In this document: positions 50,871 to 59,294 of the stretch, one piece after another
Layout of the letters: each line of letters opens with the position of its first letter
Position numbering within the stretch: position 1 is the stretch's first letter
Assembly (NCBI GenBank): GCA_947623745.1
Contig: CANQHN010000002.1
Coordinates: 97,133 to 161,132, forward strand
Source: an uncultured Oscillospiraceae bacterium
GTDB taxonomy: Bacteria > Bacillota > Clostridia > Oscillospirales > Oscillospiraceae
Direction of reading: 5' to 3'
Length of the DNA stretch: 64,000 nucleotides
Notes under the pieces: model-generated
What the model saw: only the letters and a program-made list of their open reading frames with translations
Database searches by the model: none
What the model was told of the DNA's origin: nothing
Made by a program: the position numbers and the translations under genes

Positions 50871-51602
50871 ATGCGAGGCAGAATATTTGAAATAATAGAG
50901 ATATCAAAAGACGGCGATAGGGCAAGTTTGATTTATGATTGGTCGATGATGGCTGTTATAATTCTAAGCCTTATCCCGCTGGCATTCAAAGAAACCACGA
51001 TTGGTTTTGAGGCAATAGACAGATTCACAGCTTGCATATTTGTTTTGGATTATCTGTTACGGTTATTTACAGCAGATTTGAAACTTAGAAAAGGGGCAAT
51101 TTCATTTTTTATTTATCCGTTCACCCCTATGGCCATCATTGATCTTTTGGCCATTCTGCCCTCCTTTACCAGTCTGTTCCCTGGCCTGCGCTTGGTGAAA
51201 CTGCTTCGGCTATTTCGGACGTTTAGAGCGTTTCGGGTTTTTCGCTCTTTCAAGTTTTTTCGGTACGCAAAGAGTATCCGTATCATTATGGATGTAATTA
51301 GGGATCAGCGCGCTCCGTTGCTGGCCGTTTGTGGGCTGGCTGCCGGATATGTGTTGATATCTGCGCTGGTTATCTTCAATGTGGAGCCAGAGACCTTTAG
51401 TAATTTTTTTGAGGCGATATATTGGGCAACCGTCAGTCTTACAACAATGGGCTACGGCGACATCTACCCAGTCACCACGATTGGGCGTATTGTTACCATG
51501 ATATCATCATTTGTTGGGATTGCGATTGTAGCACTGCCGTCTGGCATTATCACAGCAGGATATATGGACACCATAAAGAAAGAAAAGGAAGATCAAAAAT
51601 AA
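50871..51602 (+). CDS. Six-helix voltage-gated potassium channel
   Basis: A 243-residue membrane protein with the full Kv layout. S1-S3 occupy about 25-98. S4 has arginine or lysine at every third or fourth position (RLVKLLRLFRTFRAFRVFR, 107-125). S5 lies at about 149-170, and the pore loop carries the potassium-selective filter TTMGYGD (191-197). S6 follows at about 205-230, with a short charged tail. Base use is foreign: in 50881-50940 only 18 of 60 bases are G or C, against over 60% in neighbours. It was probably gained by horizontal transfer. No obvious ligand-binding domain. Confidence 0.92.
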   Translation: MRGRIFEIIEISKDGDRASLIYDWSMMAVIILSLIPLAFKETTIGFEAIDRFTACIFVLDYLLRLFTADLKLRKGAISFFIYPFTPMAIIDLLAILPSFTSLFPGLRLVKLLRLFRTFRAFRVFRSFKFFRYAKSIRIIMDVIRDQRAPLLAVCGLAAGYVLISALVIFNVEPETFSNFFEAIYWATVSLTTMGYGDIYPVTTIGRIVTMISSFVGIAIVALPSGIITAGYMDTIKKEKEDQK

Positions 51603-51654
51603 ACCCCGGAAGATGCAGCCGAAAACAAGGTCGAGCACTTCTGCCACAAAGCAG

Positions 51655-51690
51655 AAAAAAGCCTGTAGTTGTAACAACTACAGGCTTTTC
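51655..51690 (+). terminator. Terminator of the potassium channel gene
   Basis: A 15-bp perfect stem (AAAAGCCTGTAGTTG with CAACTACAGGCTTTT) around TAA. Confidence 0.85.
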
Positions 51691-51732
51691 ACTGGCCGGA
51701 GTGTAATAATAGGATTTATGGTTTCAGGATTC

Positions 51733-51749
51733 GGAAAGGAGGAGCAGCG
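51733..51749. repeat. Second copy of a 17-base word from the 6.4-kb block
   Basis: GGAAAGGAGGAGCAGCG, identical to 6472-6488, each copy preceded by TTCGG within a few bases and followed by AAT. Probably the edge of a degraded dispersed repeat. Confidence 0.4.
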
Positions 51750-51771
51750 GAATGAGCGCGCTCTGACTTTT

Positions 51772-51812
51772 TAAAAAAAGTCGGAGCAAGCAATATAGAG
51801 CTTGCTCCGACT
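51772..51812 (-). terminator. Terminator of tRNA-Pro
   Basis: On the minus strand AAGTCGGAGCAAGC pairs with GCTTGCTCCGACTT, followed by TTTTT. Confidence 0.88.
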
Positions 51813-51889
51813 TGGTCCGAGTGTCGAGATTCGAACTCGAGGCCTCTTGAACCCCATTCAAGCGCGATACCAAACTTCGCCACACCCGG
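51813..51889 (-). tRNA. tRNA-Pro (anticodon GGG)
   Basis: A 77-base cloverleaf with acceptor CCGGGTG/CACTCGG, anticodon stem CTTGA/TCAAG enclosing ATGGGGT, T-loop GTTCGAATC and encoded ACCA. Single-gene unit with its own promoter and terminator. Confidence 0.95.
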
Positions 51890-51926
51890 AAACCGCTCCG
51901 GGGCTTTCGTCCCGGACAGCTTTTGT

Positions 51927-51955
51927 ATATTACCACACCTGCTCTGAAATTGCAA
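51927..51955 (-). promoter_or_regulatory. Promoter of tRNA-Pro
   Basis: Minus strand TTGCAA (51950-51955), 17 bases, TAATAT (51927-51932). Confidence 0.7.
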
Positions 51956-52010
51956 GAGCTTTTTTTGAAAAAAACAAGTTTTTTTCTGCGGGGCGCGCTC
52001 CGGGCCGAGG

Positions 52011-52592
52011 CTACTTCCGGGTGGGGAGGCCGGCGGCGACGCCGCCGGTGCGGACGACCCGGGCGTAGGGGTGGACGACGAACACCTCATACAGCCGGGC
52101 CAGCATATCCCAGGTCCAGCAGTCCATCACTCCGCTGGCGGTGAGACCGCAGCGGCGCTGGAGCCAGCGGATGTTCTCCGCGCAGGAGGTCCCCAGGCAG
52201 CCGTCCACCTGGTTGGTCAGCAGCCCGTCAAAGACCTGGCCCAGCCCCAGGAACATGGCCTGCATCGGGTACAGGTACAGCTTGCGCTCCCCCATGCAGG
52301 CGCTCTGGCCGCTGGGGAAGGCCCGCAGGGGCCTGGGGTCGGCCAGCTCCCCCTCCGCGGCCAGCCAGGCCCGCCGGATGGCCTCCCAGGTGCCCTGATT
52401 CACCACGCCGTTCACCGGCGGATAGAAGTGCTGCTGAAAGGCCATTACCGCCTCCCGGGTCTGGCTCCCGAACAGGCCGTCCGGGGTGATCTGGGGCAGG
52501 AAGGGGTACTTCTGGGCCAGCCTGCGCAGCATCACCTGCAAACTGCGCACCGGCTGGCCGGTCATCTCCTGGTGCAGCTGCTCCACGTTCAT
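52011..52592 (-). CDS. Peptidoglycan-binding-domain protein
   Basis: A 193-residue protein without a signal peptide. A first PG_binding_1 domain covers about 13-72 (VRSLQVMLRRLAQKYPFLPQ, DGLFGSQTREAVMAFQQHF, GVVNQGTWEAI). A second, degenerate one covers about 115-168 (VDGCLGTSCAENIRWLQRRCG, GVMDCWTWDMLARLYE). It is last in a three-gene operon with a SpoIID-like protein; the start overlaps that stop by four bases. The lack of an export signal suggests a sporulation-compartment role, or non-peptidoglycan binding. Confidence 0.82.
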   Translation of the reverse strand: MNVEQLHQEMTGQPVRSLQVMLRRLAQKYPFLPQITPDGLFGSQTREAVMAFQQHFYPPVNGVVNQGTWEAIRRAWLAAEGELADPRPLRAFPSGQSACMGERKLYLYPMQAMFLGLGQVFDGLLTNQVDGCLGTSCAENIRWLQRRCGLTASGVMDCWTWDMLARLYEVFVVHPYARVVRTGGVAAGLPTRK

Positions 52593-53818
52593 ACCAGCAC
52601 TGCTCCTTTCTCGTCCGAGGCCCCCCGCTCCAGGGGGTAGCCGGGGTACTGTCCCAGCCGGGCCGCCCGGGCGTACCCGTCGTCCCGGGAGCCGGGGTCC
52701 GGCAACAGGGCCGCAGTGTCGGGGAACCGGGCCGGGTCCGCCTCCAGGTAGTTCTCGATGCCCAGATACTCCCGGTACAGGCGGTTCCAGGTCTGCTCCC
52801 CCGCCACGCCGTCGGCGGCCAGGCCGGCGCTGTTCTGGAAGGCAGTCACCGCCGCCTCGGTGGCCGGGCCGAAGTCCCCGTCCACCTTCAGCGGCCGGAG
52901 GGTCTCCCGAAATTCCGCCAGCACGGCCAGCATGTACTGCAGGGTGCGCACGTCCACCCCGCTGTCCCCCCGGCGCAGCACGCCGGGGTAGCGGAACCCG
53001 ATCTGCCGATACTGCTGTCCCTCGCTGTACAGCTCCGACAGGTGAGTCACCCCCACGTACATGTGGACCAGCTGATACCAGGTGGCCCGGCCCACCACCC
53101 CGTCGGGGGTCAGGCCAAAGACCTCCTGGAACTTCCGCACCGCCGCCTGGGTGCTCTCGGAGAAGATGCCGTCCACCGGCCAGATCTTGGGGATGGCGGG
53201 GTAGTTCTGGGAGACGCGGTTCAGGGCCGTCTGGATGAGGAACACCGGCTCGCCGATCATCCCCAGGCGCTGGGCGGTGCCGGGGTAGGACTCCTCCACC
53301 TCCCGGACGGGGCCGCCCTGGACGATCTCGATGTTGTTCCCGTAATAGCTGCGCAGGATCTGGACGGAGTCATAGCCCCGCTGGCCCAGCTCCTCGCTGC
53401 CCCACTGGGACAGGCCGTCGCAGGTGGTGGTGGTGCCGTTGCAGAATTTGGCCGCCAGGGGCTCTACGAAGCCGATGCGGCGGATGTAGCTGGTGAAAAG
53501 CTCGTCTACCATATCCGAAATATTCTCAAAGATGCTCCTGTCATGGATGTACCGCTGGTCGTAGGCGGTGGTGTTGGTGATCTGGAAGTCGTAGCCCTGG
53601 CTGGGGTAGTGCTCGGTGTACACCCGGTTCAGGGCGAACGAGGTGATGGCCAGGATGTTGGCCCGGATGGCCGAGACCGTCCAGGTGGGGTAGATCTCGC
53701 TGGAGGTGACGTTTTTGACGTAGTACGGGAACGGGACCGTCACGTTCTGGGCCCACTGGCCGGGCGGGCCCAGGTGGACGGTGATCTCGTCCGGGATGTA
53801 GGGCAGGATGATGGGCAT
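52589..53818 (-). CDS. SpoIID-like protein with two peptidoglycan-binding domains
   Basis: A 409-residue protein. The N-terminal half resembles the SpoIID/LytB lytic-transglycosylase fold: SAIRANILAITSFALNRVYTEHY, GYDFQITNTTAYDQRYI, and CDGLSQWGSEELGQRGYDSV, the counterpart of the GMSQYGA motif. The position of SpoIID's essential glutamate (E-A-L-K-A-Q-A) is occupied by serine (S-A-I-R-A-N-I), so this is probably a binding protein or altered enzyme. Two PG_binding_1 domains follow (about 210-275 and 300-355). No signal peptide is seen. Middle gene of a three-gene operon. Confidence 0.8.
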   Translation of the reverse strand: MPIILPYIPDEITVHLGPPGQWAQNVTVPFPYYVKNVTSSEIYPTWTVSAIRANILAITSFALNRVYTEHYPSQGYDFQITNTTAYDQRYIHDRSIFENISDMVDELFTSYIRRIGFVEPLAAKFCNGTTTTCDGLSQWGSEELGQRGYDSVQILRSYYGNNIEIVQGGPVREVEESYPGTAQRLGMIGEPVFLIQTALNRVSQNYPAIPKIWPVDGIFSESTQAAVRKFQEVFGLTPDGVVGRATWYQLVHMYVGVTHLSELYSEGQQYRQIGFRYPGVLRRGDSGVDVRTLQYMLAVLAEFRETLRPLKVDGDFGPATEAAVTAFQNSAGLAADGVAGEQTWNRLYREYLGIENYLEADPARFPDTAALLPDPGSRDDGYARAARLGQYPGYPLERGASDEKGAVLV

Positions 53819-53827
53819 GGGGCCACC

Positions 53828-54220
53828 TCACCGCAGGCCCTGGGGCGGGGTCTCCTGGACGTCCACCTCGCTCAGACTGTTCTCCCCTTCGGCCAGTGGG
53901 CTGAGTTCCATGGGCTGGAAGGTCTCCACCCCGGGGAAGATCTGCACGTCCTCCACCACCAGCATGGAAAAGCCCGGGTGCTCGGCCCACACGTCGCACA
54001 CGGAGTAGCCCGGGTCCAGCCCCCCGGGGCTCTGGCTCTCAATGGCGTCCGGCGAGTCGATCTCCACGGGCTGGGTGTTGCCGCTGCTGTCCGTGGTGCG
54101 CACCCCCAGCAGCTCCCGCATCCCGTCCGCCAGCCGGTGGGTGACCACCACCGTGGCCCCCGGGATGGGGATCTGCGCCCGTGAGGTGAACACCCTCACC
54201 ATCAGCCGTCCACTCGACAT
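53828..54220 (-). CDS. Carboxypeptidase-regulatory/Cna-B-like small protein
   Basis: A 130-residue protein reading GRLMVRVFTSRAQIPIPGATVVVTH, then GVRTTDSSGNTQPVEIDSPDA and PGYSVCDVWAEHPGFSMLVVEDVQIFPGV. This alternation of a plug-like domain with TTDxxG turns is typical of Cna-B/carboxypeptidase-regulatory beta-sandwiches. No signal peptide. The start at 54220 has GGAGG six bases upstream. It leads an operon with the SpoIID-like and PG-binding genes; together they may form a spore-coat or cortex-associated complex, but no function is known. Confidence 0.72.
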   Translation of the reverse strand: MSSGRLMVRVFTSRAQIPIPGATVVVTHRLADGMRELLGVRTTDSSGNTQPVEIDSPDAIESQSPGGLDPGYSVCDVWAEHPGFSMLVVEDVQIFPGVETFQPMELSPLAEGENSLSEVDVQETPPQGLR

Positions 54221-54288
54221 CTGTATCCTCCTCCTCCGGCGGGGTCGCCGCCTGTTTCCCCATGCTATGCCGGAGAGGGCCAAAACGT

Positions 54289-54326
54289 GAACCGCCGCCT
54301 GCTGACGCAGGCGGCGGTTTTTTCAG
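54289..54326 (+). terminator. Hairpin between gpsA and the peptidoglycan-binding operon
   Basis: CCGCCGCCTG and CAGGCGGCGG arms with TTTTTT only on the plus side. Both neighbours are minus-strand genes, for which the U tract is poor, so this is a partial stop or serves an unseen plus-strand transcript. Confidence 0.55.
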
Positions 54327-54333
54327 GAACAGG

Positions 54334-55335
54334 TCAGGACCAGCTCTCCTCCAGCTCGGAGCGCTTGGCGCGGCCCATGAGGTCGGTGAGCACCGTGTGG
54401 ACGTCCCGGCCCTGGTAGAGCACCTCGTAGGCGGCCTGGGCGATGGGCATCTCCACCCCGGTCTTTTCCGCCAGGGAGCGGGCGTTGGCGGCGGCGTAGT
54501 AGCCCTCCACCACCGCGCCAATCTGCCGGACGGCCTCCTGCACCGGCACGCCCTGGCCGATGAGAATGCCGCAGCGGCGGTTGCGGGAGTGCATGGAGCA
54601 GCAGGTGACGATCAGGTCGCCCACCCCGGCCAGGCCGGTGAAGGTCTCCTTCCGGCCGCCCAGGGCCTGGCCCAGCCGGGCCATCTCGGCGAGGCCCCGG
54701 GTCATGAGCATGGCCTTGGTGTTGTCGCCGAAGCCCAGGCCGTCACAGCAGCCGGCGCACAGGGCGATGATATTTTTCAGGGCGGCGCAGATCTCGGTGC
54801 CCACCCTGTCGTCGGTGGTATACACCCGGAACCGGCCGTTCATGAACAGGTCCTGTACAAATTCGGCGCAGGCGGGGTCAGCGGCGGCGGCCACCACGGC
54901 GGTGGGGATATGCCGGCCCACCTCCTCGGCGTGGGAGGGGCCGGAGAGCACCACCACGGGGCACCTCTCCCCCACCTCCTGCTCGATGACCTGGCTCAGG
55001 CGCAGGGAGGTGTCCTTCTCGATGCCCTTGGACACGGAGATGAGCACCGTGCCCGGGTCGGCCAGCTCCCGCAGCCTGGCGGCGGTGGTCCGCACGGCGA
55101 AGGAGGGCGTGGCCAGCACCACGGCGCCGCAGCCTCTGACGCAGGCCATGTCGGTGGTCAGCTTCAGCTCCGCGGGCAGGGGGACCCCCTTGAGCATGGG
55201 GTTCTCGTGGGTCTCCCGGAGCACCCGGGATTCCTCCTCGGTGTAGGACCACAGCGTCACGTCGTGGCCGTTTTCCAGCAGCAGCAGAGCCAGGGCCGTC
55301 CCCCAGCCCCCGCTGCCCAGGACCGTGATCTTCAT
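54334..55335 (-). CDS. gpsA: Glycerol-3-phosphate dehydrogenase [NAD(P)+]
   Basis: Reduces dihydroxyacetone phosphate to sn-glycerol 3-phosphate for phospholipid synthesis. The 333-residue protein has the Rossmann motif LGSGGWGTALALLL (6-19), SVSKGIEKD with the catalytic-site lysine, GPSHAEEVGRHIPTA, and LKNIIALCAGCCDGLGFGDNTKA with the second active-site lysine. It lies 15 bases after plsY, which consumes its product, so the two are a functional pair. Confidence 0.96.
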   Translation of the reverse strand: MKITVLGSGGWGTALALLLLENGHDVTLWSYTEEESRVLRETHENPMLKGVPLPAELKLTTDMACVRGCGAVVLATPSFAVRTTAARLRELADPGTVLISVSKGIEKDTSLRLSQVIEQEVGERCPVVVLSGPSHAEEVGRHIPTAVVAAAADPACAEFVQDLFMNGRFRVYTTDDRVGTEICAALKNIIALCAGCCDGLGFGDNTKAMLMTRGLAEMARLGQALGGRKETFTGLAGVGDLIVTCCSMHSRNRRCGILIGQGVPVQEAVRQIGAVVEGYYAAANARSLAEKTGVEMPIAQAAYEVLYQGRDVHTVLTDLMGRAKRSELEESWS

Positions 55336-55350
55336 AGGCGCGCCTCCCCT

Positions 55351-56016
55351 TTATTTTTTATGTAAACTTAACTTGCTCTCCGTGCCGTTCAGCAGCCGCT
55401 TGATGTTGCTCCGGTGCTTCCACACCACCAGTCCGCCGCAGATAAAGCCCAGCACCACGATGACCGGGTCCGGGTAGCAGACCCAGGTGGCAAAGGGGAA
55501 GCTGGCCCCGGCCCACACCGAGCCCAGGGACACATACCGGGTCAGCAGCACCAGGATCAGGAACCCGCCCCACACCACCAGGGCGATGCGCCAGTCGATC
55601 ATGATGGCGATGGTGCCGCCGGAGAGGATGCCCTTGCCCCCCTTGAAGTGGAACATGCAGGGGAACATATGGCCCAGCAGGCACCACAGACCGGCCCAGT
55701 ATTTGGCAAGGAGCACCTCATATCCGCCCGAAAACGGGGCGACCAGGGCCGACGCGATGGACAGGGCCAGCACCGCCTTGAGCACGTCGCAGAGGATGAC
55801 CACCGCCGTCAGCGGCCCGCCGAAGGTGCGGTGGAAGTTGGTCAGCCCCGCGTTGCCGCTGCCGTGATGGCGCACATCGTCCCGCAGGATGTACTTGGAC
55901 ACGATGACCGCGCCGTTGAAGCAGCCCAGGAAGTAGGAGCTGGCCGCAATGACGGCGGCGGTGATGACCAGCAAGAGGAGGGCCACCTTCGCTGCTCCCA
56001 GGAAAGGATATTCCAT
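55351..56016 (-). CDS. plsY: Acyl-phosphate:glycerol-3-phosphate acyltransferase
   Basis: PlsY acylates glycerol 3-phosphate from acyl-phosphate at the membrane, the first step of phospholipid assembly. The 221-residue protein has several membrane helices and the three conserved PlsY loops: YFLGCFNGAVIVSKYI, HGSGNAGLTNFHRTFG (substrate glycine loop) and GHMFPCMFHFKGGKGI. GGAGG lies eight bases before the start. Its C-terminal codons contain a XerD-like word (55356-55369), so KLSLHKK is spelled with AT-rich codons. Confidence 0.93.
   Translation of the reverse strand: MEYPFLGAAKVALLLLVITAAVIAASSYFLGCFNGAVIVSKYILRDDVRHHGSGNAGLTNFHRTFGGPLTAVVILCDVLKAVLALSIASALVAPFSGGYEVLLAKYWAGLWCLLGHMFPCMFHFKGGKGILSGGTIAIMIDWRIALVVWGGFLILVLLTRYVSLGSVWAGASFPFATWVCYPDPVIVVLGFICGGLVVWKHRSNIKRLLNGTESKLSLHKK
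55356..55369 (+). other. XerD half-site-like word 9
   Basis: TTTTATGTAAACTT in the last codons of plsY. Confidence 0.5.
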
Positions 56017-56019
56017 AGC

Positions 56020-57345
56020 TCAGTCCTCCTTGTCGCTCTTCTCCCGGATGGTCATGCGCACAGGGGTGCCCTCCAGGCCGAAGGTGGCGCGAATTTGGTT
56101 CTCCAGATAGCGCTGGTAGGAGAAATGGAACAGCCGGGCATCGTTGCAGAAGCAGACGAAGTGGGGCGGGCGGGTGCTGGTCTGGGTCATGTAGTAGATC
56201 TTCAGCCGGCGGCCCTTGTCCGTGGGGGGCTGGACCCGGTTGGTGGCGTCGGCCAGCACGGAGTTGAGCATCCCGGTGGTAATCCGGGTGGCCGCCTGGT
56301 CGTTGACGTAGTTGATGAGGTCGAACAGCCGCTCCACCCGCTGCCCGGTGAGGGCGGAGATGAAGATGATGGGGGCGTAGGTCATGTAGGACAGGTCTCG
56401 CATCACGTCCTGGCGCATCCTGTCCATGGTCTTGCCGTCCTTCTCCACAGCGTCCCACTTGTTGACCACGATGATGCAGGCCTTGCCCGCCTCGTGGGCC
56501 AGACCGGCCACCTTGGTGTCCTGCTCGGTGACCCCGTCCCGGGCGTCGATCATGATGAGGCACACGTCGCTGCGCTCGATGGCCATGGTGGCCCGGAGGA
56601 CGGAGAATTTCTCGATCCGGTCGTCCACCCTGGACTTCTTGCGCATCCCGGCGGTGTCGATGAACAGATACCGGCCCTTCGCGTTCTCAAAGGGGGTGTC
56701 CACCGCGTCCCGGGTGGTGCCCGCCACATCGGAGACGATGACCCGCTCCTGGCCCAGGATGCGGTTGATAAGGGAGGACTTGCCCACGTTGGGCTTGCCG
56801 ATGACGGCCACCTTGATGCGGTCGTCGTCCTCCTCCTCCCCGTCCTCCGGGGGGAAGTAGGCGAAGCAGGCGTCCAGCAGGTCGCCGGTGCCGTGCCCGT
56901 GGACGGCGGAGACGGCGATGGGGTCGCCCAGGCCCAGGTTGTAGAACTCGTAGATGTCCGGGTTCTCCCGGCCCACCTGGTCGGCCTTGTTCACCGCCAG
57001 CACCACCGGCTTGCGGGAGCGCAGGAGCATATTGGCCACGTCCTGGTCGGCGGAGGTCATGCCGGTCTTGACGTCGCACACCAGGATGATAACGGTGGCG
57101 GCCTGGATGGCGATCTCCGCCTGCTCCCGCATGAAGGACAGGATCTGGTCGTCACTCCCCGGCTCGATGCCGCCGGTGTCCACGATGTCGAAGGTGCGGT
57201 TCCTCCACTCGCACTGGGCGTACAGCCGGTCCCGGGTGACCCCGGGGGTGTCCTCCACGATGGACAGCCGCTGGCCGCACAGCTTATTGAACAGCAGGGA
57301 CTTGCCCACATTGGGCCGGCCCACGATAGCGACTAAGGGTTTCAT
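56020..57345 (-). CDS. der: Ribosome-assembly GTPase Der/EngA
   Basis: A double GTPase needed for 50S subunit maturation. The 441-residue protein has a first G domain with GRPNVGKS (9-16) and DTGGIEPG, a second with GKPNVGKSSL (near 186) and DTAGMRKK, both NKxD motifs (NKAD, NKWD), and a C-terminal KH-like domain. All G motifs are intact. The upstream ribosome site is weak. It follows the DUF512 gene by 23 bases and precedes plsY by three. Confidence 0.97.
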   Translation of the reverse strand: MKPLVAIVGRPNVGKSLLFNKLCGQRLSIVEDTPGVTRDRLYAQCEWRNRTFDIVDTGGIEPGSDDQILSFMREQAEIAIQAATVIILVCDVKTGMTSADQDVANMLLRSRKPVVLAVNKADQVGRENPDIYEFYNLGLGDPIAVSAVHGHGTGDLLDACFAYFPPEDGEEEDDDRIKVAVIGKPNVGKSSLINRILGQERVIVSDVAGTTRDAVDTPFENAKGRYLFIDTAGMRKKSRVDDRIEKFSVLRATMAIERSDVCLIMIDARDGVTEQDTKVAGLAHEAGKACIIVVNKWDAVEKDGKTMDRMRQDVMRDLSYMTYAPIIFISALTGQRVERLFDLINYVNDQAATRITTGMLNSVLADATNRVQPPTDKGRRLKIYYMTQTSTRPPHFVCFCNDARLFHFSYQRYLENQIRATFGLEGTPVRMTIREKSDKED

Positions 57346-57368
57346 AGCATCACGCTCACTTGTTCAGA

Positions 57369-58757
57369 TTACCCCCGGACGCCGGGGTTGTAGCGGTAGA
57401 ACTCGTCCTCCTGCACGGGGGCGGCGGAGGGAATATCCGGCGGGGCGGCGCCGCACATGGCGTCCAGCAGCTCGTAGCCGTCCTGGGCCACCGGGAACAC
57501 CGGCACCCCCAGCTCCCGCTCCACGTCGTCCAGGGACACGTCGTCCAGAAAGACCCGCTCCCCGGCGCGGAGCATATTGGCCGGGATGAGCAGCCGCTCC
57601 CCCAGCTCCTTCCCCCGGAGCTGCTCGATCAAATCGCCCCCGGTGACCAGACCGGCCACGGTGATGGTCTCCCCGAAAAAGCGGTTGACGACGGGGTAGA
57701 CTGCCCCGGCCAGCTTTGGGTTCTTTGCCTCTGCCAGCTCCGCCAGTTCCCGCAGGTAGGGGGCGGCAGACACGCCGGTGGCGATGGAGAAGGGCCCGGC
57801 GCCCTCCATCTCCTCGGGCCCCATCAGGTCCAGGGCCCGCAGGAACTCCGCTTTCAGCAGGCACAGCATCCCCACCCCGTTGTCCAGCTGGGTGAAGTCC
57901 TCAAAGTAGTCCTCCGGGGGCAGCGCCCGGCCCGCCAGCAGGTAAAACTCGTCGGAGCACCAGACCAGGCGCGTGCCGGTCTTTTCAAAGTGGGCGGCGG
58001 CGAAGGCCTCCACCTGGTCCACCAGGGCGGCGGCGGTGTCCCGGGTGTAGCTCTCCAGGGGGTAGAGCCCCTCCCGGAACCGGGTCACCCCCACGGGCAC
58101 CACCGACACGCTGTTTACCGCCGGATAGAGGGCGGCCAGATCGGCCAGCGTTTTGTCCAGCGCGGGGCCGTCGTTGATGCCGGGGCAGGAGACGATCTGG
58201 CAGTTCATGGTGATGCGCTCCTTCGCGAAGCGCTCCATGATATCGATGCCCCGGCCGGCGTTCTTGTGGCCCAGCATCTCGGCCCGCAGCGCCCGGTCGG
58301 TGGTGTGGACCGAGATGTTCACCGGGGACACCCGCAGGTCGATGATGCGCTGCACCTCCCGGTCGGACAGGTTGGTGAGGGTTATGTAGTTGCCCATGAG
58401 GAAGGACAGCCGGGCGTCGTCATCCTTGAAGTACAGCGTCTTGCGCATCCCCGGGGGCAGCTGGTCCACAAAGCAGAAGATACACCGGTTGGCGCAGGAG
58501 CGGGCCCGGTCCATCAAGTAGGTCTCAAAATCCAGGCCCAGGTCCTCCCCCTCCATCTTCCGCACCCGGACGGTGCGCTCGGCCCCGCCGGGGTCCCGCA
58601 GGGTGAGGGTCAGCTTTGGGTCGTAGGAGTAGAACTTGTAGTCCAGCACGTCCACGATAGGCCTGCCGTTGACGTGGGTGAGGGTCTCGCCCACCCGCAC
58701 TCCGGCCCGGCCCGCCGGGCTGTGGGGGGCCACCGCGCGGATCACCGTCAGACTCAT
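57369..58757 (-). CDS. DUF512 radical SAM/PDZ protein
   Basis: A 462-residue iron-sulfur protein. The N-terminal PDZ-like domain (AGVRVGETLTHVNGRPIVDV) is followed by a radical-SAM-type domain with Cys88, Cys92 and Cys95 in CANRCIFCF. The C-terminal DUF512 region contains WCSDEFYLLAGR and the late GDLIEQL. This family sits beside der in many Clostridia, as here, suggesting a link to ribosome or membrane maturation, but no reaction is known. The start at 58757 has GGAGG upstream; a strong promoter is about 50 bases away. Confidence 0.93.
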   Translation of the reverse strand: MSLTVIRAVAPHSPAGRAGVRVGETLTHVNGRPIVDVLDYKFYSYDPKLTLTLRDPGGAERTVRVRKMEGEDLGLDFETYLMDRARSCANRCIFCFVDQLPPGMRKTLYFKDDDARLSFLMGNYITLTNLSDREVQRIIDLRVSPVNISVHTTDRALRAEMLGHKNAGRGIDIMERFAKERITMNCQIVSCPGINDGPALDKTLADLAALYPAVNSVSVVPVGVTRFREGLYPLESYTRDTAAALVDQVEAFAAAHFEKTGTRLVWCSDEFYLLAGRALPPEDYFEDFTQLDNGVGMLCLLKAEFLRALDLMGPEEMEGAGPFSIATGVSAAPYLRELAELAEAKNPKLAGAVYPVVNRFFGETITVAGLVTGGDLIEQLRGKELGERLLIPANMLRAGERVFLDDVSLDDVERELGVPVFPVAQDGYELLDAMCGAAPPDIPSAAPVQEDEFYRYNPGVRG

Positions 58758-58806
58758 GGACACCCCTCCTCCCGCCGCTCCGGGCACAGACTGATTCTAT
58801 TTTATG

Positions 58807-58835
58807 ATTATAGCCCAACCGGCGGCGTTTTTCAA
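58807..58835 (-). promoter_or_regulatory. Promoter of DUF512-der-plsY-gpsA
   Basis: Minus strand TTGAAA (58830-58835), 17 bases, TATAAT (58807-58812). Confidence 0.82.
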
Positions 58836-58852
58836 GAGCGGACCGCTCCCCT

Positions 58853-58897
58853 GTCCGCCAAAATGCGGCGGGGAGGGCCGTCCCCTCCCCCGCCGCC
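58853..58897 (-). terminator. Terminator of DUF421-DUF4363
   Basis: A long GC stem on the minus strand (GCGGCGGGGGAGGG with CCCTCCCCGCCGC) followed by ATTTTGG, just after the DUF4363 stop. Confidence 0.65.
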
Positions 58898-59278
58898 CTA
58901 GAGGACGTTTTCCAGACTGGGCCGCTCCATCTCGGCCAGCAGCCGGAGCTGCTCCATGAGCGCCGCGTTGGCGGCGGCGTACCGGCCGGCCTCCTCCGCC
59001 TCCAGATACTCCCGCACCGTCTCCAGGGACAGCACGATCTCGTCCACCTCGTCGTGGTGCATCAGGGCGTAGAGGGCGAACTCGCGGTCCTCCCACGCCT
59101 GGGCGACCTCCTGGGTGACGGCGCGGGCCTGTGCCCACTCCCCCCGCTCCGCCAGGGCCTGGGCCTCGAAGAGCCGGGTCCGGCAGCTGTCCGTCAGCTC
59201 CCCCACCCAGCCGGCGGAGAGCAGCGACCCCGCCAACAGCCCCGCCAGGATGAGCACCGCCAGATACAGGCGCTTCAC
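58898..59278 (-). CDS. DUF4363 family protein
   Basis: A 126-residue protein with an N-terminal membrane anchor (LYLAVLILAGLLAGSLLSAG) and a helical outward domain (REFALYALMHHDEVDEIVLSL). This is the DUF4363 pattern; its function is unknown. GTG start with GGGGAGG upstream. It begins 16 bases after the DUF421 gene, the partner with which it is regularly paired in Clostridia. Confidence 0.85.
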   Translation of the reverse strand: MKRLYLAVLILAGLLAGSLLSAGWVGELTDSCRTRLFEAQALAERGEWAQARAVTQEVAQAWEDREFALYALMHHDEVDEIVLSLETVREYLEAEEAGRYAAANAALMEQLRLLAEMERPSLENVL

Positions 59279-59294
59279 GGCGCGCCTCCCCCCT

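Noticed and set aside
51772..51812. Similarity of the GAGCTTGC stretch near 51800 to that near 6530 as part of a larger repeat
   Set aside because: At 51800 these bases are one arm of the tRNA-Pro terminator, so only the 17-base word counts as shared sequence.
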